This document shows positions 45,545 through 55,771 of a stretch of DNA of 64,000 nt, piece by piece; within the stretch, counting starts at the first letter, position 1; every line of letters starts with the position of its first letter. Position numbers and translations under genes: made by a program. The notes beneath the pieces were generated by a model. That model was not told the origin of the DNA, ran no database searches, and saw only the letters and a program-made list of their open reading frames with translations. The stretch comes from a virus. The DNA is taken from the IMG/VR virus record IMGVR_UViG_3300008122_000001, positions 1 through 64,000 of that record. One strand, given 5' to 3'.

Positions 45545-48500
45545 TTAGTTTGTTTGTAATCTTGCAGATCTTATACCTTCTCCAAAGAGAGAGTTAGATA
45601 AATTATAGATTTGATCTTGTACGTTTCCAGAATCTAACATACTGTTATACTCATTATACATATCACTCATACCATTAACCATTTCGCCACCTACTTTTAT
45701 ACCCTTAGCTCCGAAAGTTTTAGGTAATATGTATCCTGCTTTATTTGGATTTGTTTCTACACCCATTGGTGTATTATTTTGGGTTTCACCATCATAAGCT
45801 CCTGGAGATCTTAACATACTAGCACTATGTTGTCTAGCAGCTGATCTACTATCAGAGAAACTTGGTTGTTCTCTTCCTAATAAAGCTACACCTGCCATAG
45901 CAGCTAAACCTCCTCCTATTAACATCTTATTGTTTTTAACAATATCAGTAATAAAATCAGTAGCTCCTAAAGCAACTTGACCTGTAGATTTTTTCAAGTG
46001 TTTTAATCCACTCTCATAATCCATTTCAGTTATACCTTGTTCTTTTATAATACTATTTAAAGTATCTATAAATTCTCCACTAGAACTTCCAAAACGTTTA
46101 TCATTTAAATCTAAAGGTGTAAACGGAGTATCTGTAACTTGTCTTGCATGATTTATTTCAGAAGAAATAATACTTTCCATGATCTTAACAGATTCAGCTT
46201 TAGTTTGTTTTCCTAAAAGAGTAGAAGTATCAATATTATTAATACCTAAGAAACTTGGTAAAGTATTTTTAAGTTCTTCTGCATATTGTTTAGTAGTAAC
46301 ACCTTCATAACCTTTCTTACCTAAGAATCCACTTCTCATTCTAGTTAATCTTTCTACATCTTGTTCAGTAACAAGTTGGAAAGAGTCTGTGTCTAAGTGA
46401 GCAGATTTCAAAAGGTTCTCAACTAATTGGTGAATCATTACACGACCTTGTGTTAATTCCTTACTAGTACTACCTAAATGTCCAAGATTCATCTCTAATG
46501 CTTTAGCATATGAAACAGCTAATCCAGTTGCTGGAGCAGCTAGTGTTTTTCTGTTTCTACCTTTTAACCCACCTGATACTCTATACGTAGCATATTCTTC
46601 TGCATTTTGAAAATCAAGTGCAGATTTCATATTAGCCTTATTACCTTTAACTTTCATAGCTTTAGTTACCTCAGCCATTTCAAAGAAAGATTGTCTAATA
46701 GGTGCTCGTTTTCTTTCAATATCTTCATATTGACTTCTAGTTTGGAAATCACCTAAAAGTGTTTGAACCATATCCTGATCACCGTCACCAAACATTGCAT
46801 TGTAATAAATATCATTACTAATAGGTATAAAAATGTTTCCAGCATTATTTTTATTTAAGGTTGTATCTACATATAAAGAAATTAAATCAGAAGATAAAGG
46901 ACCTTGAGCTGGTTCCCTAGTTATTAAACTTGCTAAAGGTATTACATCATTACCTCTTTTAAAAACTGGTCGTTTAAGATTATCATATCCATCTACTGTT
47001 TCCCAATTCAAATCAACACCAAGTTGTTTAGCTTTTTGTCTAGCATCATCTTCAGAAACAAACCAAGCATGTCTGTTTTCTTTTAATTCTGAAGTGGCAA
47101 ATTTATCAGCGTTACCACCAATATATTTAACCTGCATAATACTTGATTTATCAGAGTATAAAGATAAACCAGTTTTAAGTAAGTTATTATCACCAGACAT
47201 CATGTTCTTAGTGAAAATATCATATTTTTCTAGTTTTTCTTTTAATACTTGTTCTGTTCTTATTCTTTCTTCTTTAGTTTTACTATCTCTGAAAGCTAAG
47301 TCAGATACCATTATATCTATCTTTCTTTTCTCTAAATCTTTAAGGATTTTTAAATCTGAATCTTCATACAACCCACTTCTATTAGTTGTTAATCTTGAGA
47401 AATTAATTGATTGTACATCACCTGATCTGAAAGATAAATTATATGTTAAATATGGATTATTCTCTAATATATCCACAGACCTTCCGAAAGAACTTCTAAG
47501 TAATTCTAAACGTTGTTCTGGTGTATTATTTTGAGTAATAATATTTAAGAATCTTCCTTCTTTCCCTTGTATTACAGAATTAATAGAATTTTTAGATATT
47601 CTTCTTTCTTCGCTTATACTTCTTAATTCATATAAAGCTTCTTCATTTTTTAAACCAAACAATGAAAGATCTTTTGATGTAAATCCAGAAGATTTTAAGT
47701 TAGTAATAGCAGCCCATGATAATTTAGCTTTTTTATCTTTACCTACAATTGAAGCACCTTTGTTAAAACTACCTACAGCTAAACTATGACCAGATAAATA
47801 ATTATTAACTAAATCAGAACTAGCAACAATGTTATAAGCTCTTTGTAAAAAATCACCTTTATTTTCTGCATTCCTAAAATTGTCAATATTAAAATGATAT
47901 AGAAAATCTTCTCTAAATGAAGAATTTAATGCACCTTTTTTTATCTTATTTTCAATATCAACAGCTAAAGTAGTAGTTAAATCTACAGCACCTTTATGCT
48001 CAGAAAATAAAGCAGAAACCATCGCTGAACCTGCTACTGAATTATTTCTTTTCATTAACAGATCATAAATATTGTTACCCCTTGCACCTTCTCTAAGCAT
48101 AGTTCTGATTTTAGAAGCACCAGTATCTTCTGCTCTTGAGATTAATGTTATAGGATTTACTACAGTATTGTCTTTAGTTTCTAATGTTTTACTTAAAGCT
48201 GAAATTAATGATGATCTTGAACTATGATTTACACCATCTAAATCAAAAGAACCATTTGCAAGTTCTGTTACTCGTCCTTGATTTATTGCTGTACCTAATG
48301 CAGTAAGAACATTAAATCTAGATTCAGTTAAACCAGTGTTTAAAGATTTAGTACCAGTAGAATAGAATTTCATGTTCTGCTCAGTAGTAGGATCAAAAAT
48401 AGATTCTGTAACTAAACGAATATCTTTTTCAGTCATAAAACCATCAATGATTTTACCTTCTGTATACATTTTATTTAGATGTATAGGACTTCCATTTTCT

Positions 48501-50725
48501 TTGTAAGCTAATGGAGAGTTATCTATAGAAATAGGATTATTTTGTAAGTATTCACTTAAACCCTCAGAAGAGGTTAAACCAGTTAATAGATCTTGATTAG
48601 CTATTGCCATATTATTAGACAACGGGATCTTTATAGTAGATTTATCACTTATACGTAAAGAATCGACATCACCCATATTAAAGAAACCAGCACCATCACC
48701 AAGAACCATATCATTACCATAAAGATAGGTTGCTAAACTATTGAATAGCTTGTCATCCATAATATCTAAACGGTTTAATACTTGAGAACTTGAAAATTGC
48801 CTATTAAATCTATCAGAACCTATCATAGATTCTAAAGACTGAGTATTTAAGTTTTTATTTACAACATTAGTACCTCTATTACCTACACTTGTTTCTCCTC
48901 TTTCATTAGGAGCTAAAACAGCTAAACTAGTATATCCTTGAGTATTTATAGAAGTAAGATTACCTAAAGATAACCCATCAAATAAATGTGCAGCTTGTTC
49001 AGGAGGTAATTCTTGAGCTAATTTTAAAAAAGCTCTTTGTCTTTCTGAAGACATATTTTTTATTGAAGATTGTTTTAAAGATCTTAAAGGATATTTTTGA
49101 TCTATCTCTCCATACTGGTTATATCTAACTAACCTCTTAGTTCCATCTATATTAACTTCTAGTCCATCTACATATGCTTTAGAATAAGGGTTAAATTGAG
49201 AAGCTACACTGTAATTACCATTACCCATATTATGATATCTAGTTCCATCTTTATTGTAAGATGTTAAAGGTATACTAACTCTTTCATTACTCACTTTATC
49301 TACAAAAGATGCAACACCATCTTTTAACACCATTTCTCCAGAAGATCTATTAAATAATAATCTAGCTTTTTCTTCTGCATCTACAGCATTGTTACCTAAT
49401 TGATTTTTTAACCAATTAGTGATTTGAGATAAATTATCAGCAACAATTAATTTAGAATCCCATTTATTAACTTTTAACTGAGATTGATTAATGTATCTAG
49501 TATTATTATCTTTTAATATAGTATTAACTTTAGTTAAGATACTAACATCATTAGTGTTATTTAAAGTATGAAATATCTCTTCTCTTGTATTACCAACATT
49601 AATACCGTTACTTTTAAGTACATTCTTAATATTATCAAATACTTGTTGTTCATCTTGATATCTAGATGTTACTCTATTTACTTTAGTTTCATACTTACTT
49701 ATTCTATTTTTTCTTTTAGAATAAATATTATCTTGTGAAGAATTTACCCAATTGCTTACATTTTCTTTTCTAGTATTAAAGTTATCAGAAAGTCTAGCTA
49801 GTGCTTCTTCTCTTTGTTTATTAGTTTCAACTTTAAAATCATCAAATAATAAACTACTTCTTAATTCGAAATTAGAAATCTCTTCTTTATTCTTTAGTTG
49901 AAAATCTTTCATCCAAGGATTAAATAAATCTTTCTTATCTGCATGTAATCTTTTATTATAGTACTCTTGTCTTTTTAATACAGGCTTGAATACATTATTA
50001 TTCTTAGTTGTGTATTCTTTAAATAAATCATTTCTTAAGTCTGTAATGTCACGACCACTCAGATGCGATTTAAGAGACTTTTGCTTCTCTATCCACTGAT
50101 CATAAGCTTTAAGTTCTTTTCTTCCTCTAGGAGTCTCTAGATAGCGAGAAATAGATGATTCTTCTCTACTTGTCATCCTATTGTAGAATTCTATTTCTTT
50201 ATTCTTTTCTAATACAGAAAGATTACCTTTTTTATACTCTAATAGATCATTAGAAAAGTTTAATCGTTTTTCTAATATAGAATCATACTTATTATTTATT
50301 CTACTAACAGATTTTTGATAACTATCATCTAGCTTCATCTGAGCTTGTATTTGACGTTTTACTAAGTCAGAGGGTGTTAACCTATCTCTAGAGTTAAACG
50401 AGCTACTAAGAGCATTTAAACGAGAATCAAGAGGGGTTTTAGTTCTGTTATAGAAAGAATTAAATTTATCTTTTAATAACGCTAAGTCTTCTCCTAATTC
50501 TTGCCTAAGTTGTTGTTCTCTAATGTAATCCATGTTAACAACTGGACCTACATTCACTTTAGAATTATTCATTAAAGAAGTAGTAGGAATATTTAGAAAA
50601 GCACCTACTCCAGCTCCTATTCCTGTTGTGATAATACCAGATAAAGGATTTTCAGTTATATCTGAAGTATAAGCTCCAAACGCACCACCTGCTATCATAG
50701 CACCTGTTCTAATATCAATTCCCAT
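45545..50725 (-). CDS. Tape-measure-region giant protein (1726 aa)
   Basis: I start at ATG 50725 with AGAGAGAAG upstream; a GTG at 50752 would add nine residues. The N-terminus has a glycine/alanine-rich hydrophobic stretch (GAMIAGGAFGAYTS, TTGIGAGVGAFL). Residues about 60-400 are charged alpha-helical. A long S/N-rich middle follows, and near 1640 a second hydrophobic stretch MLIGGGLAAMAGVALLG. Charged helices plus hydrophobic patches, position between tail tube/chaperones and the hub, and size all fit a tape measure protein that is ejected into the host envelope. The 1276-aa neighbour is a second candidate, so which one sets tail length is unclear. Confidence 0.6.
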   Translation of the reverse strand: MGIDIRTGAMIAGGAFGAYTSDITENPLSGIITTGIGAGVGAFLNIPTTSLMNNSKVNVGPVVNMDYIREQQLRQELGEDLALLKDKFNSFYNRTKTPLDSRLNALSSSFNSRDRLTPSDLVKRQIQAQMKLDDSYQKSVSRINNKYDSILEKRLNFSNDLLEYKKGNLSVLEKNKEIEFYNRMTSREESSISRYLETPRGRKELKAYDQWIEKQKSLKSHLSGRDITDLRNDLFKEYTTKNNNVFKPVLKRQEYYNKRLHADKKDLFNPWMKDFQLKNKEEISNFELRSSLLFDDFKVETNKQREEALARLSDNFNTRKENVSNWVNSSQDNIYSKRKNRISKYETKVNRVTSRYQDEQQVFDNIKNVLKSNGINVGNTREEIFHTLNNTNDVSILTKVNTILKDNNTRYINQSQLKVNKWDSKLIVADNLSQITNWLKNQLGNNAVDAEEKARLLFNRSSGEMVLKDGVASFVDKVSNERVSIPLTSYNKDGTRYHNMGNGNYSVASQFNPYSKAYVDGLEVNIDGTKRLVRYNQYGEIDQKYPLRSLKQSSIKNMSSERQRAFLKLAQELPPEQAAHLFDGLSLGNLTSINTQGYTSLAVLAPNERGETSVGNRGTNVVNKNLNTQSLESMIGSDRFNRQFSSSQVLNRLDIMDDKLFNSLATYLYGNDMVLGDGAGFFNMGDVDSLRISDKSTIKIPLSNNMAIANQDLLTGLTSSEGLSEYLQNNPISIDNSPLAYKENGSPIHLNKMYTEGKIIDGFMTEKDIRLVTESIFDPTTEQNMKFYSTGTKSLNTGLTESRFNVLTALGTAINQGRVTELANGSFDLDGVNHSSRSSLISALSKTLETKDNTVVNPITLISRAEDTGASKIRTMLREGARGNNIYDLLMKRNNSVAGSAMVSALFSEHKGAVDLTTTLAVDIENKIKKGALNSSFREDFLYHFNIDNFRNAENKGDFLQRAYNIVASSDLVNNYLSGHSLAVGSFNKGASIVGKDKKAKLSWAAITNLKSSGFTSKDLSLFGLKNEEALYELRSISEERRISKNSINSVIQGKEGRFLNIITQNNTPEQRLELLRSSFGRSVDILENNPYLTYNLSFRSGDVQSINFSRLTTNRSGLYEDSDLKILKDLEKRKIDIMVSDLAFRDSKTKEERIRTEQVLKEKLEKYDIFTKNMMSGDNNLLKTGLSLYSDKSSIMQVKYIGGNADKFATSELKENRHAWFVSEDDARQKAKQLGVDLNWETVDGYDNLKRPVFKRGNDVIPLASLITREPAQGPLSSDLISLYVDTTLNKNNAGNIFIPISNDIYYNAMFGDGDQDMVQTLLGDFQTRSQYEDIERKRAPIRQSFFEMAEVTKAMKVKGNKANMKSALDFQNAEEYATYRVSGGLKGRNRKTLAAPATGLAVSYAKALEMNLGHLGSTSKELTQGRVMIHQLVENLLKSAHLDTDSFQLVTEQDVERLTRMRSGFLGKKGYEGVTTKQYAEELKNTLPSFLGINNIDTSTLLGKQTKAESVKIMESIISSEINHARQVTDTPFTPLDLNDKRFGSSSGEFIDTLNSIIKEQGITEMDYESGLKHLKKSTGQVALGATDFITDIVKNNKMLIGGGLAAMAGVALLGREQPSFSDSRSAARQHSASMLRSPGAYDGETQNNTPMGVETNPNKAGYILPKTFGAKGIKVGGEMVNGMSDMYNEYNSMLDSGNVQDQIYNLSNSLFGEGIRSARLQTN

Positions 50726-50789
50726 ATTCTTCTCTCTTTGTCTCAGGGTCACTATTATATAACAATAATGATAATAATATTTATTATTT

Positions 50790-50857
50790 GTAATGTAAAC
50801 ATTACTATTATAAATGTAATGTTATATTTATATATATACCTACATAATTAACATTAC
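50790..50857. promoter_or_regulatory. Cluster of four GTAATGT-type inverted half-sites
   Basis: In the gap between the two giant proteins the plus strand reads GTAATGT (50790-50796), AACATTAC (50798-50805), GTAATGTT (50816-50823) and AACATTAC (50850-50857). The first two make a 16-base near-palindrome with a 2-base centre; the second and third are an 8-bp stem with a 10-base loop. This could be a protein-binding operator or an RNA structure. A TATAAATA-like string on the minus strand (50825-50832) is T4 late-promoter-like, but AT-rich DNA makes chance matches likely. Confidence 0.45.
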
Positions 50858-50878
50858 ATTTCATATTCATCAATACCT

Positions 50879-50898
50879 ATATAGCTTTTTAGCTATAT
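50879..50898. terminator. AT-rich hairpin in the gap before the 1726-aa gene
   Basis: ATATAGCT (50879-50886) and AGCTATAT (50891-50898) form an 8-bp stem with a four-base loop. No T-run follows on the minus strand, so a terminator is possible but weak. It lies 30 bases after the 1276-aa gene's stop, so a role in RNA processing or partial termination can be considered. Confidence 0.35.
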
Positions 50899-50929
50899 TT
50901 TACCTTAAAATTAACAACATGAAAAATTT

Positions 50930-53900
50930 TCATTCTTCTCTTATCAATATAGAATTATAATTACTATCTACTAGATCTATCTTAGAAGGTTTAAACCCAT
51001 TATCAAACATAACATTTTCTATACTTCTTTTCATTCTTCTATCACTTCTTATATCTTCTTTAATTCTATCTATATCAGTAAATACTGTATCTGTGTTAAC
51101 AATACCTTGTAATCTATTCATTCTTTCTTCATCTTTCTTCCAATATCCAAATCTTTTAAGATCTTGACCACCAATAGATAAAGTTCTTATTTTAATATCA
51201 TCCATTGTTAAACGGGGGTCCCATCCTACAAATCCTGTATTAGGTACACCAGTTTTAGAGTTAACATAAGTTAATGCTTCTCTATCAGCCATCTTACGTC
51301 TTAATAATTCATCTTCTGTATATTGAATTCTCTTAGAAGTATTAATACCTTGTCCTACATAGTTATCAGAATTAGCCGCAACTTTAGCTCTAGCCTTTTG
51401 TTTATCTTCTGCTGTTAAATCAACATTATATAAAGAACTAAGTCTGTCTGTTTGCTCACTTAAACTATCACCTATAGCTTCTTGTATATTACTTCCTCTG
51501 CTTCTAGCTTTTTTAGCTATATCCATATTATGCCAGATTTGTTCATAACCTCTTCTAACATCTTCAGGTAACATAGCCCTAATTTTATTTCTTTTATCTA
51601 TATTAGTTTCTTGAGAAAAAGAATCAAAATAATCTTTTTGATCATCTTGTAAAGAACGTTTAAATTTTAATACTTTATCTTTAGTATTTAAACCAGACAT
51701 ACTAGCACCTATAACAGTACTATCAGATTGAAATTCACTGTTAGCTCTTCTAGCCTTTAAGTATTTAAATTTATCAAAGTATTCATCAATATTAAACTTC
51801 TCTTTAGCTTCTTCAGGAATAAAAGTACCACTAACATCTAAAGATTGTCTAGTTTTATTTAAAGCTGGTTTTATAAAGTGCGAATAAGGATTTGTCCAAA
51901 TAGCTGTATCAGGTCCACCTAATTGTGTCTCCATATAATCTTCTATTGCCGTTCTTTTATGTAAGAATTTAGCAGCAGGTCTAATAGGAGTTAACATTTC
52001 TAAAGGAGATTCTGCATTAGCTCTCATAGTTTCCCATAAAGCGTTATGAACACTTCCTATAGGTCCTTGAAACTTACTAGGAGTATCATAGAAATCTTTC
52101 TTTCTATCTCTTTCTAATTCTTGATCTAAAGTAGTACCAAGTATATCTATTTCATTAGCTGATAATTTACCTTGTTGATATGCATCTATAGCTTGTTTAC
52201 GAGCATTAATAAATTCTTCCGAACCTTTTGCTACATTAGATAGAATCTTATGTTTAAATACTAAAGGATAGTCTTCTGCATTTACCCCTTTCAATTCAGG
52301 ATATAAGGATTCTAGTCCAACACCAGGTAATCTTTCTTCCCCTCTATCTATAGCATCATACATATTACCATGTTTAAAATCTACAAAATATTTAGATTTA
52401 TCTGAAGGCAACCAACTAGGAGCATTATTAGCAATAGGGTTAAATCTATCAGGAAGTGCTCCAGATGATGTAGGTAATAGCTTTCTTTGGAATTCACCAG
52501 CACCCATCAAGTCACCTAAGTTTTGCTCTAATAGATCTCTAGCACCATTAGATGCTTCACCAGATCTTGCTAACTGAATAGAATTAACCCCAGGCTCTAA
52601 TCCTAATCCATCAACAACTAAAGAAGAACCCCAACCTTTAATACCTGTAAAATCCATTAAAGCTCTATATGATAAACTCATACCTTCTTGATTAGGATCA
52701 TATCCAGGAGTATTAGGAGCTAACATTAATCCTTCATTAATTAGTGAAGAATCTTTATTATCTATCCCTTGTAGTTTTTTATTAGAACTAGAACTAAATA
52801 AGCTCTTAGATGCTTCTATAAACGATTTACCAACGTTTTGTTTAACATGTAATACATCAGAAGCAACTGTTCCTAAAGTCCCTACACCACCTTCTGATGA
52901 AGCTACAGGGGTATACTCAGTTCCTTGCATAATCGCATCTTTATAAGCTGGATTAATAACATCAGGTTTAATAATCTGACCGACAGTTCTTTCAAATATT
53001 TTACCAAAGAAACTACCATAACTAACATCCATACCCCAAACTGGGTATGGCATACTCTCTGCATTTCTCTTTTCTAATTTATATGGATCTTTAAGGTAAC
53101 TGAAAGGATGTAAAAAAGGATCTAATTTCTTTTTAGTTTCATCATCACCATATCTTACTTTATCTGTAGCATCAGCTCTAGCACGAGCTACCCAGTTCTT
53201 AGTATGGTATTTAACACTACCACCATCCCAAGCACCACCACCAAATAACCAAAACTTAGTAGATTTCTCAGGAACTTCTTTTTCACCACTGTATAATTGT
53301 CTGAGTTCTTCTGAAGAAGATCCTATTAAAGCTCCTGGTAAAAATGGTAAAGCAAGAGAACCACCAATTAAACCACCAATCAATGCATTACGTTTCATTG
53401 GTTTTAATTTAGTATCAAAGTTTAAAACAGATTTAAGAACTTTTGATTCTTTTTCTACGTTATATATATTAGCAGCTTGATCTATACCTTTTATAGACGA
53501 CATACCTATTCTATTAAAATAAGCAACTTGAGCACCAGCTAAAGCACCCACTAACGGAAATGCTAACAGTGTACTTAAATCTGTACTACCAGGAGCTGAT
53601 TGTTCTTGTTGTTCTTTATAACCTTGAAATTTATCACTCCATACTTTAGCAAATGCTATTCTACTACTCGCATATATGTTTGCTAAACCAGTACCAAGTC
53701 CTTCTGAGAATATACCATTCTCAGGGCTAAGGTTTCTTAATACACTATCAACACCTTGATAAGCTAAATAAGTAGCACCACCTTTTACTGCAATATTTTT
53801 AGCAGATAATTTTAATGATTCTTTAATACCTAAATTATAATTACCATTAGTACCTAATTGAACTTTTCCTGAAATCTCTTTCATCTTGTTCCATATATTA

Positions 53901-54760
53901 GATTGGAACACACCAGTGTATCCAGCCCCAACTCCATGAAACATTTCTTCAATACCCGCTAAAGGATTGTCTAAAGTTTTATAACCTACTTCCATAGAAA
54001 ATCTAAGAGTAGATTGTGCCCACTTGGATGAGAAATCCATACCACTTTTAGCACCAACAACCATTAACGGAGAATTTTTAGCTCCAGTTTTATCAATCGA
54101 ACTTCCTAGAATATTAGCAAACTTTTCTAAGATATGGTTGTTAGAATATATCTCACCATTTTTTAAAGAACCCATAGTTAATCTAGCATTCTTTATTATT
54201 ACATCATCTAAGTTTATTGCACCTTTAGAATCAATACCATATAAAGTATTATTCTTAAAAAACATACCTCTAGTTAAATCTTTAATTTCTAATTTTCTTT
54301 TTATCTTTCTTTGTTCATCTTCATTAATGTATTTAATTAAAGATTCATAGTAGTGTTGTTGATTTCTAATACTATTTGCAGAAATATGTACAGTTTCATT
54401 ATTACTACTTAAAGGAGTAAAAGGTTGTAAAAAATTAGATATTTGAAGTGTTCTTAAAACGTGTAAAGGAGAAGCTTCTTCTAAAGCCATAAATTGAGAG
54501 AGTAAAACTTTCTGTAACGATTGTTCAGAATTTGAAAGGAGTTGAGAGGAAGTTGTAGAAACTAAGGTTCTGTTCATTTGATTGTTTAAATAATCAGAAC
54601 CAACTAGTTTTTGAGAAAATTTAGTTAACTTATCTGTCACACCCCATGCTTCATTCTTATTTTGTAAATAACCTAATGCAGGTAAACCTGCTGTTAAAGC
54701 CCCTACCGTAAAAATATCATGTAATAGGGGATCATTATTTGATGGGTCTGTGAAAGACAT
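50930..54760 (-). CDS. Tape-measure-region giant protein (1276 aa)
   Basis: Not recognised as a family, but it follows the tube and the two chaperone-like genes, the usual tape measure position. The N-terminus (FTVGALTAGLPALGYLQ), residues about 400-420 (STLLAFPLVGALAGAQVAYF) and about 457-475 (IGGLIGGSLALPFLPGALIG) are hydrophobic stretches with glycine spacing, as expected for a protein that enters a membrane on ejection. The rest is mixed, with charged helices in the last 300 residues. Strong AGGTAGGTTAAT box. It could be a second ejected protein or the tape measure itself. Confidence 0.6.
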   Translation of the reverse strand: MSFTDPSNNDPLLHDIFTVGALTAGLPALGYLQNKNEAWGVTDKLTKFSQKLVGSDYLNNQMNRTLVSTTSSQLLSNSEQSLQKVLLSQFMALEEASPLHVLRTLQISNFLQPFTPLSSNNETVHISANSIRNQQHYYESLIKYINEDEQRKIKRKLEIKDLTRGMFFKNNTLYGIDSKGAINLDDVIIKNARLTMGSLKNGEIYSNNHILEKFANILGSSIDKTGAKNSPLMVVGAKSGMDFSSKWAQSTLRFSMEVGYKTLDNPLAGIEEMFHGVGAGYTGVFQSNIWNKMKEISGKVQLGTNGNYNLGIKESLKLSAKNIAVKGGATYLAYQGVDSVLRNLSPENGIFSEGLGTGLANIYASSRIAFAKVWSDKFQGYKEQQEQSAPGSTDLSTLLAFPLVGALAGAQVAYFNRIGMSSIKGIDQAANIYNVEKESKVLKSVLNFDTKLKPMKRNALIGGLIGGSLALPFLPGALIGSSSEELRQLYSGEKEVPEKSTKFWLFGGGAWDGGSVKYHTKNWVARARADATDKVRYGDDETKKKLDPFLHPFSYLKDPYKLEKRNAESMPYPVWGMDVSYGSFFGKIFERTVGQIIKPDVINPAYKDAIMQGTEYTPVASSEGGVGTLGTVASDVLHVKQNVGKSFIEASKSLFSSSSNKKLQGIDNKDSSLINEGLMLAPNTPGYDPNQEGMSLSYRALMDFTGIKGWGSSLVVDGLGLEPGVNSIQLARSGEASNGARDLLEQNLGDLMGAGEFQRKLLPTSSGALPDRFNPIANNAPSWLPSDKSKYFVDFKHGNMYDAIDRGEERLPGVGLESLYPELKGVNAEDYPLVFKHKILSNVAKGSEEFINARKQAIDAYQQGKLSANEIDILGTTLDQELERDRKKDFYDTPSKFQGPIGSVHNALWETMRANAESPLEMLTPIRPAAKFLHKRTAIEDYMETQLGGPDTAIWTNPYSHFIKPALNKTRQSLDVSGTFIPEEAKEKFNIDEYFDKFKYLKARRANSEFQSDSTVIGASMSGLNTKDKVLKFKRSLQDDQKDYFDSFSQETNIDKRNKIRAMLPEDVRRGYEQIWHNMDIAKKARSRGSNIQEAIGDSLSEQTDRLSSLYNVDLTAEDKQKARAKVAANSDNYVGQGINTSKRIQYTEDELLRRKMADREALTYVNSKTGVPNTGFVGWDPRLTMDDIKIRTLSIGGQDLKRFGYWKKDEERMNRLQGIVNTDTVFTDIDRIKEDIRSDRRMKRSIENVMFDNGFKPSKIDLVDSNYNSILIREE

Positions 54761-54761
54761 A

Positions 54762-55286
54762 TTAACCTACCTTACTTTCTTGTTCTTCTTGGAATTCTAT
54801 AGGAGGTACACCACTAAAAGACATAGAACATAATGTATATCTTTTAATAATTTCATCTATAGGTAATGCTTGTGTAAACTCATAAGTATTATTTGTATAA
54901 TGAGCTACTACCATAATTAACCTATCCATGAGAGATACACTACTAAAATATGCTTGATATGATTGTTCTAAATCTTTAATAAGCATAAAAGAATTTAGTT
55001 TAATTTTAGTAGCTAAATGATCAATAATACCCGCTGGGCTATTCTCTATATCTAATTCCTCATTTTCAAATCCTAATATAGATATCAAACATTTATTTAC
55101 TATTTCTTCATTGATAGTGGATTCTTTCATTCCTGAAGACTCCATCATTTCAATTTTATTAAGATCAGGATAAGATAATAATTTAAATTTTAAATTTGGT
55201 GATACTAATACATTCCCTGATTTACAAGTTATTGTTAACTCTTTTAGGTTTAATAGATAGTAATCAATACCAGATTTTAGATACAT
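54762..55286 (-). CDS. Probable tail assembly chaperone (174 aa)
   Basis: Placed directly before the giant tape-measure-region gene, 1 base apart. It has an N-terminal beta segment (SGIDYYLLNLKELTITCKSG), then a helical acidic part, NEEIVNKCLISILGFEN, and IDHLATKIKLNSFMLIKD. A pattern of NEE(I/V)V.KC(L/V) followed by helical segments is seen in tail assembly chaperones that coat the tape measure protein. The neighbour 55297-55770 has a similar VLVEKCLLFP segment. RBS AAGGAGAG. No shift signal like that of the lambda G/GT pair is visible. The role is inferred from position and weak similarity. Confidence 0.55.
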   Translation of the reverse strand: MYLKSGIDYYLLNLKELTITCKSGNVLVSPNLKFKLLSYPDLNKIEMMESSGMKESTINEEIVNKCLISILGFENEELDIENSPAGIIDHLATKIKLNSFMLIKDLEQSYQAYFSSVSLMDRLIMVVAHYTNNTYEFTQALPIDEIIKRYTLCSMSFSGVPPIEFQEEQESKVG

Positions 55287-55296
55287 AATACTCTCC

Positions 55297-55770
55297 TTAA
55301 ATTATTTTAATAAGAGATAACGCTTCTTGTTGAGGAACAAAACCAGATTTGTATGCTATCTGTTTACCTACGGTAGTTATAATACCCGCATCACTAGTTA
55401 ATCTCCACTTCGTTGTTGGATGTGGAAATAATAGACATTTTTCTACTAAAACTTCATTCCCTTTTTCTTCGTTTTCAAAAACACCTTGATCTTGAAGTTT
55501 TTTAAAATCAGATCTTTTAATAGTGGTAAATATATAATAATCTTCAGAAGATGAAGAAACTTTAGATACAAATAAACTCTTATGTTTATCTTTCCATGCT
55601 TCTAGTACAGAAAGTAAAGGAGCATTTTCACCATAAATTTCAGATAGTAAAGAATGCAAATCTAACAGATCTTTATCTATTTGTGGTTCTTCATAAACTG
55701 GGTATTCTTCTTCTGTTGCTTGAGGTGGAATATACACATCTTTTTCTGCATGTTTATCTCTTATTTTCAT
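55297..55770 (-). CDS. Probable tail assembly chaperone (157 aa)
   Basis: The N-terminus is charged and proline-rich (ATEEEYPVYEEPQ). The centre is helical (LLDLHSLLSEIYGENAPLLS, AWKDKHKSLFVSKV) and the C-terminus has VLVEKCLLFPHPTTKWRLTS and TTVGKQIAYKSGFVPQQEAL. Position between tube paralogues and the tape-measure region is where most myoviruses place one or two assembly chaperones. It ends 10 bases before the next gene. No slippery heptamer is visible near its stop, so the two genes seem to be translated separately. Confidence 0.55.
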   Translation of the reverse strand: MKIRDKHAEKDVYIPPQATEEEYPVYEEPQIDKDLLDLHSLLSEIYGENAPLLSVLEAWKDKHKSLFVSKVSSSSEDYYIFTTIKRSDFKKLQDQGVFENEEKGNEVLVEKCLLFPHPTTKWRLTSDAGIITTVGKQIAYKSGFVPQQEALSLIKII

Positions 55771-55771
55771 A

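Noticed and set aside
47094-47534. 146-aa plus-strand ORF inside the 1726-aa gene
   Set aside because: Antisense shadow in a long, continuous reading frame; no RBS or terminator; composition is typical of complement of S/L/K-rich code.
50825-50832. TATAAATA as a T4-type late promoter
   Set aside because: In a genome this AT-rich the octamer is expected by chance many times per window, and it lies about 100 bases from the start codon. I keep it only as a note.
55297-55770. Lambda G/GT-style -1 frameshift between the two chaperone-like genes
   Set aside because: No X-XXY-YYZ heptamer is present near the stop, and the second gene has its own strong AAGGAG box and ATG.
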